Positions 35,238-42,803 are shown, counted from the first letter of the stretch. The stretch: 47,388 nt of DNA from Rhodocyclales bacterium (GCA_026399435.1 JAPLQX010000020.1:1-47388); one strand, 5' to 3'. The notes: a model not told the origin generated them from the sequence alone. Numbers and translations are program-made.

Positions 35238-35603
35238 ATGAGCAGGCAACTGACAAAGCCTTTGGAATGGGTTGGTTCATCGAAAAAGGACCTTCTGGGC
35301 ATGCCGGACCCGGTGATCGATGTCGTTGGCTACGCCTTGCATCTGGCTCAAATAGGCCTCAAATACGAGAAGGCAAAAGCTCTCAAGGGCTTCGGGTCGG
35401 CAGGCGTTCTGGAGGTCATCGAAGATGATGACGGAAGCACCTACCGGGCCGTTTATACAGTCCAGTTCAGGAACGCGGTTTACGTGTTGCATTGTTTTCA
35501 GAAGAAGTCGCACAAGGGAATCGCGACACCAAGACATGAAATGGAAATCGTCGAAGCCCGGCTGAAATTGGCGCGACGTCACGCGGAAGGAGCAAGAAAA
35601 TGA
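35238..35603 (+). CDS. Gp49-like (RelE/HigB superfamily) toxin
   Basis: The 121-residue protein shows the PF05973 pattern: KPLEWVGSSKKDLLGMPDPVIDVVGYAL, then KALKGFGSAGVLEVIEDDDGSTYRAVYTVQF and VYVLHCFQKKSHKGIATP, with Lys and Arg positions expected for ribosome-dependent mRNA cleavage. The start ATG lies just behind the promoter. It overlaps the antitoxin gene by 4 bases. The long upstream open frame that covers the permease gene on the other strand is not coding. Confidence 0.88.
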   Translation: MSRQLTKPLEWVGSSKKDLLGMPDPVIDVVGYALHLAQIGLKYEKAKALKGFGSAGVLEVIEDDDGSTYRAVYTVQFRNAVYVLHCFQKKSHKGIATPRHEMEIVEARLKLARRHAEGARK

Positions 35604-35920
35604 CCCAGATCGAAAAGGGCAGCACCAACGTCTATGCCGACCTCGGTTTCGAGAACGCAGAGGAAATGCTGGTCAAGGCGCGGCTGGCAACCAAGATCGG
35701 CGAGATCATCCGCCGCCGCAAGCTGACCCAAGCACAAGCCGCTGAACTGCTGGGGATTCCGCAGCCCAAGCTTTCCAACATGCTGCGCGGCCAGTTTCGC
35801 GGAATTTCGGAGACCAAGATGATCGAATGTCTCACTCGTCTTGGCCGCAACGTCGAAATCGTGGTCAAGTCGGCTTCGCGGTCCAAGGCAGCTGGGCAGG
35901 TTTCGGTCGTCTTCGCCTGA
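35600..35920 (+). CDS. HTH_37 (HigA-like) antitoxin
   Basis: The 106-residue protein has NVYADLGFENAEEMLVKARLA at the start, the XRE helix-turn-helix RKLTQAQAAELLGIPQPKLSNMLRG and the family end VSVVFA. It is the partner of the Gp49-like toxin and a close paralogue of the orphan at 32150-32497, sharing both ends and most of the helix-turn-helix. GGAAGGAGC precedes the ATG. The second long repeat follows 23 bases after the stop. Confidence 0.9.
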   Translation: MTQIEKGSTNVYADLGFENAEEMLVKARLATKIGEIIRRRKLTQAQAAELLGIPQPKLSNMLRGQFRGISETKMIECLTRLGRNVEIVVKSASRSKAAGQVSVVFA

Positions 35921-35943
35921 TCCACTTCGCGCCGCGCCCGGCT

Positions 35944-36037
35944 GTCACCGGCAGGCCCGTGGCTCCGTCAGGGTTTCACATTCCTCCGCCCCGGGCCTGC
36001 CGGTGACGGCCTTCGCCGTGTCGCCAGCGCCGACTTT
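35944..36037. repeat. Long hairpin repeat, copy B, ending in a perfect 25-bp repeat
   Basis: Bases 35944-36003 are identical to 34106-34165. TCACCGGCAGGCCC (35945-35958) and GGGCCTGCCGGTGA (35993-36006) form a perfect 14-bp stem with a 34-base loop. The 25-bp repeat with the core CGCCAGCGCCGACTTT ends the element (36013-36037). It lies between convergent genes. Confidence 0.85.
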
Positions 36038-36150
36038 CGTAGCGGCCTAAGACGCGCGAATTGAATTCGACTCCTTGTCGCTTCCGGGCGACTTGACTTG
36101 TCAGGCGGGCAGAAAGTCAAATTACTCTGACCCCAATGACATTGAATACT

Positions 36151-36510
36151 TCACAAGTGATCGACGTCCGCGATGATGTCATCCAACACGTCATTGAGCC
36201 CATAGAGCCTTTCTTTAATGATCGTATACAACTCAGAGAACGAGGCCTTCGCTTCTCTTGTTCCTATCTCGTTAGCTCTATAGGTGACCATTGGGACTCC
36301 TTCCCACTCAGGACCCTCAACAGAAGTCAAACTGTTCGGATCTGAGCAGCCAGGATAGAACCATAGGAGATAATCATCCTCGCGTTTAGTCATCGACCAC
36401 GTGTAGCGATTCTTGTACAAGAAGAAGAACTCATGCTCACCTCGAACTACGTTCGTAATTAGTTGGGGATTGGCAATCATTGCGTTGACGGCTTGAACGA
36501 TCTTACTCAT
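36151..36510 (-). CDS. Unrecognised AT-rich protein, 119 aa
   Basis: I do not recognise the family. The protein is soluble and acidic, with an aromatic-rich middle (HEFFFLYKNRYTWSM and DDYLLWFYPG) and a helical, Asp/Leu-rich end (LYTIIKERLYGLNDVLDDIIADVD). Its DNA is far poorer in GC than the surroundings. It lies 16 bases after the 36527-36952 gene on the same strand, so the two are likely co-transcribed. GGGGAAAT precedes the ATG. Two unknown acquired genes of this kind in an accessory region could serve defence or competition, but nothing here proves it. Confidence 0.6.
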   Translation of the reverse strand: MSKIVQAVNAMIANPQLITNVVRGEHEFFFLYKNRYTWSMTKREDDYLLWFYPGCSDPNSLTSVEGPEWEGVPMVTYRANEIGTREAKASFSELYTIIKERLYGLNDVLDDIIADVDHL

Positions 36511-36526
36511 GGTATTTCCCCGTGAT

Positions 36527-36952
36527 TTACTCGATGTTATTCACTTGAATATTTTTTAACTGTTCTCGTACTTCGCTAACGATTGCACGTTTTGAAGGTT
36601 CAGAAAGCCTTTTCCCCTGTGCAAGATTCTCGATTTTCGTAGCTAGCGTCGGGGTCATGACGCCCAAACGTTCGTTACCACGAATTTGCCCCGCAATTTC
36701 ATGCAGGATGTTTCGGATCTCCGGTAACTCTGTCGGCTCATTTGCGTTGTACTCGTTGAGCCGCTCCAATTTCTCTTTCAATTCGGAAAGCGTTGTTTGG
36801 AAAGAGTAGTTCAACAATAGCTGGAGCGCCGCCGACAGCTTGGTTCGATTCGAGAAATAGAGGTAAATTGCAAGGCCGGAGGCTGCAATAGTAAACAGGT
36901 TCGCCACACCTGCCAGTGAGTCCAAGTATGGCTTAAGTTCCTCGATAGTCAT
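36527..36952 (-). CDS. Unrecognised membrane-anchored protein, 141 aa
   Basis: The protein has a single N-terminal transmembrane helix (about residues 16-32, VANLFTIAASGLAIYLYF) and a long helical, probably coiled-coil, cytoplasmic part with charged heptads (LSELKEKLERLNEYNA, then AIVSEVREQLKNIQV). The ATG at 36952 is preferred over a start 9 codons upstream. Low GC content marks it, with the gene downstream, as transferred. No family could be assigned. Confidence 0.6.
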   Translation of the reverse strand: MTIEELKPYLDSLAGVANLFTIAASGLAIYLYFSNRTKLSAALQLLLNYSFQTTLSELKEKLERLNEYNANEPTELPEIRNILHEIAGQIRGNERLGVMTPTLATKIENLAQGKRLSEPSKRAIVSEVREQLKNIQVNNIE

Positions 36953-37122
36953 AAGAGGGACACCTATAGACCGCCTCATAATAGTAGGTCAGCCTGAAGT
37001 CATTCGTGTTGCTCAATCAACCACGAGCATGGATTTGAATCGACATCGATTTACTAATTATGCTTCGGTAATTCATTGTCGAGCAAGAAATATATTGCGC
37101 TTCGACTGGATGGTGCGCTCAA

Positions 37123-38025
37123 TTAGTTTGGATTCGCCACCCCACTAACCACATGTCCCGTCGGCACCAGCCGTGACGCGGGCTCGCAGTGCCGGGTCTG
37201 GTCATCGAAGAAGAAGTCGGGTTCGAATTCACTGAGGAAGCGTGACTTCTCCAGGCCGCCGAGGAACATCGCTTCGTCGATTTCAACCTTCCATTCCATC
37301 AGGGTGCGGATCGCGCGTTCGTGCGCGGGGGCGCTGCGCGCGGTGACCAGCGCGGTGCGGACTTTCATTTTTCCGCCGGCGCTGTCGGCGCGCAGGCGGT
37401 GCAGGGCTTCGAGCAGGGGCAGGAAGGGGCCGGGTGGCAGCGGATGCAGCGCGCGGCGTTCCTCGTGGTCCTGGAAGGCGGCGAGGCCCTGTTCCTGGAA
37501 CACGCGCTCGGCCTCGTCCGAGAAAAGAACGGCGTCGCCGTCGAAGGCGATGCGCACTTCCCGCGGGTGCTTCTCGGCCTCGGTCAGCGATGCCGAATAC
37601 ACGCGCGCCGCCGGGAAGCCGCCTTCGAGCGCGGCGCGCACGTCGGCTTCGTTGGCGGAAAGGAAGAGGTTGGCGCCCAGCGGCTTGAGGTAGTGGAAGG
37701 GCGGCCGGCCGCGCGTGAATACGCCGCGCTCCAGTTGCAGGCCGGCGGCGCTGGCGGAACGGAAGATGCGCAGGCCGGAGACCGGGTCGTTGCGCGAGAG
37801 GATCACCACGGCCACGCGCTGGCGCTCGGGCGTGTTGAAGGCCAGCAGCTTCTGCACCAGCGGGAGGGCGACGCCGGGCCGCGCCGGCTGGTCCATGCGT
37901 GCCAGCTGCACGGCCATGTAGGCGGAATCGTCCTGGTCCTCGAAGACCTGGTTTTCCTCCTCGAAATCGAACAGTGCGCGCGAAGAGAGCGCGACGACCA
38001 GCTGGCCTTCGAGGCTGGCGGGCAT
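37123..38025 (-). CDS. Cytosolic 5'-nucleotidase (PF06189 family)
   Basis: The 300-residue protein has the family's opening LVVALSSRALFDFEEENQVFE, the VALPLVQKLLAFN block, VVILSRNDPVSGLRIFRSA, an acidic FDGDAVLFSDEAE motif (HAD-like catalytic region) and the late WKVEIDEAMFLGGLEKSRFLSEFEPDFFFDDQ block. Family members dephosphorylate nucleoside monophosphates. CAGGAGC precedes the ATG. GC-rich codon use matches the core genome, so the low-GC block ends before this gene. It is divergent from vapBC. Confidence 0.88.
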   Translation of the reverse strand: MPASLEGQLVVALSSRALFDFEEENQVFEDQDDSAYMAVQLARMDQPARPGVALPLVQKLLAFNTPERQRVAVVILSRNDPVSGLRIFRSASAAGLQLERGVFTRGRPPFHYLKPLGANLFLSANEADVRAALEGGFPAARVYSASLTEAEKHPREVRIAFDGDAVLFSDEAERVFQEQGLAAFQDHEERRALHPLPPGPFLPLLEALHRLRADSAGGKMKVRTALVTARSAPAHERAIRTLMEWKVEIDEAMFLGGLEKSRFLSEFEPDFFFDDQTRHCEPASRLVPTGHVVSGVANPN

Positions 38026-38108
38026 CAGGGCTGCTCCTGTCGGAGAGCATTGGGTTTGGTCGTGGTCATCGGTATTTGCAGGAAATCGAAATGCAATGAA
38101 AGTCAGTG

Positions 38109-38138
38109 TACAATGAAACCATTATGGTTCCATTATGG
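38109..38138 (+). promoter_or_regulatory. Promoter and tandem operators of vapBC
   Basis: TACAAT (38109-38114) is a -10-like box. CCATTATGG occurs twice, at 38119-38127 and 38130-38138, 11 bases apart, and each copy is itself a palindrome. Two sites one helical turn apart fit cooperative binding of ribbon-helix-helix antitoxin dimers. Confidence 0.6.
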
Positions 38139-38150
38139 TGTGAGACAGCC

Positions 38151-38396
38151 ATGCCGACGACGCTGACCCTGAAGAACATTCCCGATGATGTCTATGATCG
38201 CCTCAAGCTCGCCGCCGAGAGGCATCGGCGCAGCCTGAACAGCGAGGCGATCGTGTGTCTGGAGGCCGTGCTTGCGCCTGCGCGGATCGCTACCGGCGAA
38301 CGGCTGGCCCGTGCGCGTGAGTTGCGGGCAGGCTTGAGCGTGACAAAGTTCAAGGCGAAGGACATCGACGCCATGAAACGGCAAGGCCGGCCGTGA
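38151..38396 (+). CDS. vapB: VapB/FitA-type antitoxin (ribbon-helix-helix)
   Basis: The 81-residue protein begins with the ribbon-helix-helix PTTLTLKNIPDDVYDRLKLAAERHRRSLNSEAIVCLE, the FitA/Arc fold, followed by a basic toxin-binding tail. It neutralises the PIN toxin encoded next and represses the pair. The start at 38151 fits the family; a longer reading from 38106 would run through the operators. It overlaps vapC by 4 bases. Confidence 0.88.
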   Translation: MPTTLTLKNIPDDVYDRLKLAAERHRRSLNSEAIVCLEAVLAPARIATGERLARARELRAGLSVTKFKAKDIDAMKRQGRP

Positions 38397-38788
38397 TCGT
38401 CGTCGATACGAATGTTTTGGCCTATCTGTACCTGCCGGGCGAATACACCCATGCAGCGGAGGCCCTGCTGGAAAGGGATTCCAATTGGGCGGCGCCGGTT
38501 CTGTGGCGCAGCGAATTCCGCAATATTCTTGCCGGTTACCTGCGGCGTGGAAGCTTGAGCTTCGAGCAGGCGCATGGCATCCAGCGCGAGGCGGAGCACC
38601 TGCTGGCCGGGGCCGAGTACGAAGTGGATTCGCTGAGTGTGCTGCAACGGGTGCGCGACAGCGATTGCTCGGCCTACGACTGCGAGTTCATTGTGCTTGC
38701 CGAAACCCTGGGTACGAAATTGGTAACCATGGACGCGAAGCTGTTGCGCGCATTTCCGCGTACCGCATTGGCGCTAGCGGTGTCCTGA
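38393..38788 (+). CDS. vapC: VapC toxin, PIN-domain ribonuclease
   Basis: The 131-residue PIN protein has all four acidic residues for metal binding: Asp5 in VVDTNVLAY, Glu41 in LWRSEFRN, Asp96 in SAYDCEF and Asp114 in TMDAKLL. It should be an active RNase, typically cutting tRNA or rRNA. It starts with GTG overlapping the vapB stop. A diverged copy of the dispersed repeat occurs about 100 bases after its end, now inside the next reading frame. Confidence 0.9.
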   Translation: MIVVDTNVLAYLYLPGEYTHAAEALLERDSNWAAPVLWRSEFRNILAGYLRRGSLSFEQAHGIQREAEHLLAGAEYEVDSLSVLQRVRDSDCSAYDCEFIVLAETLGTKLVTMDAKLLRAFPRTALALAVS

Positions 38789-38831
38789 TCGCATGCGGAT
38801 CGCCTACATGATCCTGGCGTCGACAACGGTC

Positions 38832-39652
38832 ATGCGTCGCACGCTTCGCCATTTCGCCCTGTTCATCGCCGCCATACTGCTGGCGGCCTGTGCCGCCGTA
38901 CCGCCAGCGCCGACTCTTGCGGTGGTGCAACTCGCGCCGGGCGGCACGCTGCGCGCGCGGCCATCAACTACGGCAACCCGCTGCTGGCGACACGCGATGC
39001 AACTACCGGCGAGCCGCGCGGCGTTTCGGTCGATCTGGCGCGCGATCTGGCGCGGCGCCTGGGCGTGGCCTTCGAGCCGGTCAGCTACACGGCGGCGGGC
39101 AAGGTGGTCGAGGGCATCAAGGCCGGCGCGTGGGATGTCGGCTTCTTCGCCATCGATCCGGTGCGCGCGGCGGATACCGATTTCAGCGCGGCCTATTTGT
39201 TGATCGAGGGGGCCTACCTGGTGCCGGCGGATTCGACTATCCGGCGCAACGAGGACGTCGACCGTGCGGGCGTGCGCGTGGTGGTCGGCCGCGGCAGCGC
39301 CTATGACCTCTACCTCACCCGCAATTTGAAGCAGGCCACGCTGCTGCGCGTGCCGACCTCGCCGGAAGTCACGAACACGATGGTGGCGGAAAAGATCGAG
39401 GTGGCGGCAGGGGTGAAGCAGCAGATGCAGGCTGACGCCAGGCGCGTGCCCGGCTTGCGCCTGCTCGACGGGCGCTTCATGGAAATCCGGCAGGCGATGG
39501 CGGTGCCGAAGGGCCGCGCGGCGGGGGCGGCCTACGTGACGGCTTTCGTCGAGGAGATGAAGGCCTCGGGCTTCATTGCCGATGCGCTCAAGCGCCACGG
39601 CGTCGGGGGCGCCGTTGTTGCAAATCCGGTGGTCGGGCCGGCGAGTCAATGA
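38832..39652 (+). pseudogene. Frameshifted family 3 solute-binding lipoprotein
   Basis: The N-terminus MRRTLRHFALFIAAILLAAC is a lipoprotein signal with Cys20 as lipid anchor. It runs in one frame up to GGTLRAR near 38955. The rest, AINYGNPLLATRDA... to the end at 39652, continues in another frame and matches amino-acid-type periplasmic binding proteins (GVSVDLARDLARRLG, AAGKVVEGIKAGAWDVGFFAIDP). LRAAI would be restored by removing two bases from the GCGCGCGCGG run at 38951-38960. So the gene is either broken, switched by slippage, or misread. The coding DNA at 38893-38917 resembles the dispersed repeat. Confidence 0.8.
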
Positions 39653-39654
39653 AA

Positions 39655-39684
39655 AGGGGCGGCGCGGTTGCCCGCGCCGCCCCT
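39655..39684 (-). terminator. Strong terminator of the metallo-hydrolase gene
   Basis: AGGGGCGGCGCGG and its exact complement form a 13-bp stem with the loop TTGC. On the minus strand the stem is followed by TTTT. It lies 24 bases after the stop of the metallo-hydrolase and touches the stop of the opposite gene, so it may serve both. Confidence 0.85.
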
Positions 39685-39707
39685 CCCAAACTAGATGCGG
39701 CCCTGGC

Positions 39708-40670
39708 TCAGCAGCCGGCGACGCACATGCCGCCGCTGTCGAACTCCATGGTCTTGCCGCTGAGCGGCACATGGGCCGGCACCTTGACCGCCTTGAGGAA
39801 GGTCTCGGTGCGCGAGCCCGGGCGCACCTTGCCGCCGACGGTGCCGACTTCATTGACGTGCGAGGGGATCACCGAGGCGGGCTTGACCAGGTCGTTGATC
39901 ACATAGGCTGCCTCGGTCGGGCCGGTGGTGAAGGTGTCGCCGATGTTCATCACCGCCAGCTTGGCCGCGTAATGGCCGCGCACGACCTTCTCCTGTTCGC
40001 CGGTGATGCCGGTGTCGCCGGAGAGATAGACCACCAGGCCGTTGCTGAACTTCAGCACGTAGCCGGTCGCCTCGCCGACATAGCCGGCAATGCCGGCGTC
40101 CTTCATGTTCTTGCCGAGGTCGCCGCCGATGTACTCGGGGTCAAGGCCGTTGCTGTGACTCGCCGGCACCGTGGCGATACTGACGCCGCCGATCTTCACG
40201 CTGGCGCCGAAGCGGGCGAGGATCGAATTCTTCGGGTCGCCGCCTGCGGCCTTGAGCTTGTTGGCGAAGAAGGGTGGCATCTCGCTGCCGGTGACGATCT
40301 TGGCGTTCTTGGCCACGGCGATGTTCACTGCGCTCGTATTCGGCAGGGCCGAGACCGAGGTATCCGGCTTGTCGCAGGCGCCGGAGTTGGGCGCCTTGTT
40401 GTGCGCGTTGCCGACGTGGTCGCCATGCATGTGGGTGACGAGGACGACGTCGATCTTGCCCAGGCGCGGATCGTCCGCGCCGGCGACGGTGCGGCCCGGA
40501 TCGTAGAGGATGCGCGTGCCGTTCGGGTCCTCGAAGATCATGGCGCGGTCGAGCGGGCAGAGCTCGCCATCCTGGCCGCCTAGCGGCGTGACTTTCACGT
40601 TGGCCGCGAAAGCCGGCTGCGCAATCAGCGCGCCGGCGGCGAGCGCGGAAAGCAATGAAGCGATTTTCAT
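39708..40670 (-). CDS. Exported MBL-fold metallo-hydrolase
   Basis: The 320-residue precursor has a Sec signal peptide (MKIASLLSALAAGALIAQPAFA, cleavage before ANVKV) and the metallo-beta-lactamase-fold metal motif THMHGDHVGN, with further ligands in PASHSNG and SGDTGITGE. The fold covers lactonases, phosphodiesterases and others; the substrate cannot be named and a beta-lactamase role is not supported. The ATG at 40670 has AGGAG upstream. It is a single-gene unit bounded by a strong terminator. Confidence 0.85.
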   Translation of the reverse strand: MKIASLLSALAAGALIAQPAFAANVKVTPLGGQDGELCPLDRAMIFEDPNGTRILYDPGRTVAGADDPRLGKIDVVLVTHMHGDHVGNAHNKAPNSGACDKPDTSVSALPNTSAVNIAVAKNAKIVTGSEMPPFFANKLKAAGGDPKNSILARFGASVKIGGVSIATVPASHSNGLDPEYIGGDLGKNMKDAGIAGYVGEATGYVLKFSNGLVVYLSGDTGITGEQEKVVRGHYAAKLAVMNIGDTFTTGPTEAAYVINDLVKPASVIPSHVNEVGTVGGKVRPGSRTETFLKAVKVPAHVPLSGKTMEFDSGGMCVAGC

Positions 40671-40783
40671 GGTGGGTCTCCTGTTGGGTATTTTTATGAT
40701 TTGGGTCCTGCGCCAAAACGGTAGCACGATTTTGCGTCAACAGGCGGTGCGGTGCACCGCCAGGGCAATCGCAAGAACGCCAA

Positions 40784-40902
40784 CCCCCTCCCCTTGAAGG
40801 GGAGGGCTGGGGTGGGGATGGGGCAAACAGTGACTGGCATGCCTGCGAAATGCGCTTTCACTCCCCATCCCCCTCCCGGCCTCCCCCTTGAAGGGGGAGG
40901 AG
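40784..40902. repeat. Large C/G-rich inverted repeat
   Basis: The arm 40784-40823 (CCCCCTCCCCTTGAAGGGG and on) is imperfectly complementary to 40863-40902 (ending CCCCCTTGAAGGGGGAGGAG), with about 39 bases between. Each arm also folds into a small hairpin with a TTGA-type loop. This resembles extragenic repeats common in betaproteobacteria. It separates the metallo-hydrolase gene from the WYL regulator gene. Confidence 0.75.
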
Positions 40903-40918
40903 TTGATGCTTCCTGCGT

Positions 40919-41914
40919 TCATGCGATTGTCCTTGCGGCGGCATACATCTGCGTCATGCGCGCCGCCTCGTCGGCGACGCGCCGGCGCAGGTCGGGCGGG
41001 GCCAGCACCTCGACGTCGGCGCCGAACTTGAGGATGTCCATGATCAGTTCGCGATGGTCGGCGTAGGGGAATTCGAGCAGCCACGAGCCGTCCGCGCTGT
41101 AAGCGCCCTTCTGTTTCGGGTGCCAGGTTTCCTGCGCGACCCAGCGCGCGCGCTTGGGGGTGAATCGAAGTTTTGCGTGCTGCAGCTTGCGCCCGGAAAA
41201 AATGCCGTAGCCGGCGCCGAGCACTTCGTCCAGGCTGCGATGCGAGACTTCGCGCGCCTTCTTCTCGATGACCGTGGCCTCACGGATGGAATCGAGGGAG
41301 AAGTTGCGGATGTCGTTGCGCAAGTGGCACCAGGCGTCGAGGTACCAGTTCTCGCGGTAATACACGAGACGCTGCGGCGAGACTTCGCGCTCGGTGGTTT
41401 CGCCGCTGCCGCGGGCGAAGTAGGTGATGGCCAGGCGTTTTCTGCGCAAGAGTGCCGCGCCGACCTTCTCGAAATGCGCGAGCTTGAGGTCGCGCTTGCC
41501 GAGGCCCACGATCAGCACGCGGCGGCGGATTTCCTCGGCGGTGTTTTCGGCGCTGCCGAGCAGGCTGTTGAGGCGCGCGATCAGCGGCTGGATGTGCGGC
41601 GTGAGGATGCCGCCGGGGTCGAGGTCGGTCAGCAGGTGCTGCATGGTCAGCAGCGCATGCACCTCGCCGGAGTTGAACCAGAGGCCAGGCAATTCGTATT
41701 GCGCGCCGGCCTCTGCATGCGGCGTGTCGAAGCGGTAGCCGCCGGCATCTCTGTCCCAGACGATCGGCGCATTGAGGCGGTTGCGCATGTATTCGAGGTC
41801 GCGCTTGAGCGTGGCGCGCGAGACTTCCAGCGCTGCCATCAGGTCGACAAAGGGCACCAGCTTCCGGTCGTGGATCATCTGGTCGATCTTGTAGAAACGC
41901 TCAGTGCGATCCAT
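40919..41914 (-). CDS. WYL-domain transcriptional regulator (YafY type)
   Basis: The 331-residue protein has an N-terminal helix-turn-helix (FVDLMAALEVSRATLKRDLEYMRNRL) and a WYL domain (about 150-225) with REVSPQRLVYYRENWYLDAWCHLRNDIRNFSLDSI, followed by the C-terminal WCX-type part. WYL proteins sense ligands, often nucleic-acid related, and control defence or stress genes. The start at 41914 overlaps rsgA by 14 bases, so it probably shares the rsgA transcript. Its targets are unknown. Confidence 0.88.
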   Translation of the reverse strand: MDRTERFYKIDQMIHDRKLVPFVDLMAALEVSRATLKRDLEYMRNRLNAPIVWDRDAGGYRFDTPHAEAGAQYELPGLWFNSGEVHALLTMQHLLTDLDPGGILTPHIQPLIARLNSLLGSAENTAEEIRRRVLIVGLGKRDLKLAHFEKVGAALLRRKRLAITYFARGSGETTEREVSPQRLVYYRENWYLDAWCHLRNDIRNFSLDSIREATVIEKKAREVSHRSLDEVLGAGYGIFSGRKLQHAKLRFTPKRARWVAQETWHPKQKGAYSADGSWLLEFPYADHRELIMDILKFGADVEVLAPPDLRRRVADEAARMTQMYAAARTIA

Positions 41915-42803
41915 GGCGTGATTCGGAAGTGAATTGGCGGAAGTGTTCGAGGCGGCGCGGGTGGATCACGCCGCTCGCCACGGCGGCCTTGATCGCGCAG
42001 TCCGGTTCGGCCAGATGCTTGCAGTCGCGGAAGCGGCACTGGCCGAGGAAGGGACGGAACTCGACGAAGCCGAATTCGATTTCCTGCGGCGTCAGGTGCT
42101 TGAGGCCGAACTCCTGCAGGCCGGGGCTGTCGATCAGCGTGCCGCCCGGGCAGGTGTCCTGGGGCAGCCGGTAGAGGCGGGCATAGGTGGTGGTGTGCTT
42201 GCCGGTGTCGAGCGCGGTCGAGATTTCGCGGGTGGCGGCGGCCGCGCCGGGTACCAGGGCGTTGATCAGGGTCGACTTGCCCATGCCGGATTGACCGACC
42301 ATGACCGAGCTTTCGCCCGCCAGCAGCGGCAGCAGCGGAGAGGCATCGAGTTTCGCCGAGAGTTCGACGACGCGGCAGCCCAGTGCCACGAAGGGCGCCA
42401 GCAGGGCGCGCGCGGCTGGAAGCGCGGCGGCGAGGTCGCACTTGTTGAGCACGATGACGGGCTTCAGCCCTTCGTGTTCGGCGGCGACCAGCGCGCGGCT
42501 GAGCAGCATGTCGGAAAACGACGGGTCGGTGGCGACCACCAGCAGCAGCTGCGTGGCATTGGCGGCGATCAGCTTCTGGCGGTAGGCGTCGCTGCGGTAG
42601 AGCAGGCTGCGCCGCGGCGCATTGCCGGTGATCTGTCCGTCGGGGGTGAGGTCGACTTCGTCGCCGACCGCGAAGGGGCTTTTCTTGCCGCGCGGATAGC
42701 CGGTGGCAAGGACGCCGTCGGCCAGTTCAATCTCGTAGTGCCGGCCGAAGGCGGCGACGATGGTGCCGCGCTTCAACAGGGGCGACGAGCCGCTCAAAGG
42801 CAA
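41901..42803 (-). CDS. rsgA: Small-subunit biogenesis GTPase RsgA
   Basis: RsgA matures the 30S subunit. The 300-residue protein has the OB fold (RGTIVAAFGRHYEIELADG), then the circularly permuted GTPase motifs in the order G4 NKCD, G1 GQSGMGKSTL, G3 DSPG, and the C-terminal zinc motif CRFRDCKHLAEPDC. It starts with TTG at 42803, directly after the TAA of phhB, since an in-frame stop lies just upstream; this implies translational coupling. Confidence 0.94.
   Translation of the reverse strand: MPLSGSSPLLKRGTIVAAFGRHYEIELADGVLATGYPRGKKSPFAVGDEVDLTPDGQITGNAPRRSLLYRSDAYRQKLIAANATQLLLVVATDPSFSDMLLSRALVAAEHEGLKPVIVLNKCDLAAALPAARALLAPFVALGCRVVELSAKLDASPLLPLLAGESSVMVGQSGMGKSTLINALVPGAAAATREISTALDTGKHTTTYARLYRLPQDTCPGGTLIDSPGLQEFGLKHLTPQEIEFGFVEFRPFLGQCRFRDCKHLAEPDCAIKAAVASGVIHPRRLEHFRQFTSESRHGSH

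Noticed and set aside
32041..36037. Chromosomal integron cassette array with attC sites
   Set aside because: The repeats sit behind small genes as in cassettes, but I find no GTTRRRY/RYYYAAC core pairs and no integrase, and an oppositely oriented permease gene interrupts the row.
32041..36037. CRISPR array
   Set aside because: The repeat copies are hundreds of bases apart with genes between; there are no regular spacers and no cas genes.
36090..36140. AAAGTCAAATTACTCTGACCCC as the end of a mobile element
   Set aside because: The phrase resembles sequences seen near small transposase genes, but only one end is present here and no transposase is nearby.
38793..39203. Separate gene for a 136-residue protein
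   Set aside because: Only its first 43 residues make sense, as the signal part of the frameshifted lipoprotein; the rest is an out-of-frame reading of the binding-protein gene.
39708..40670. Beta-lactamase resistance gene
   Set aside because: The fold is MBL but the sequence does not show the class B lactamase pattern; many exported MBL hydrolases have other roles.
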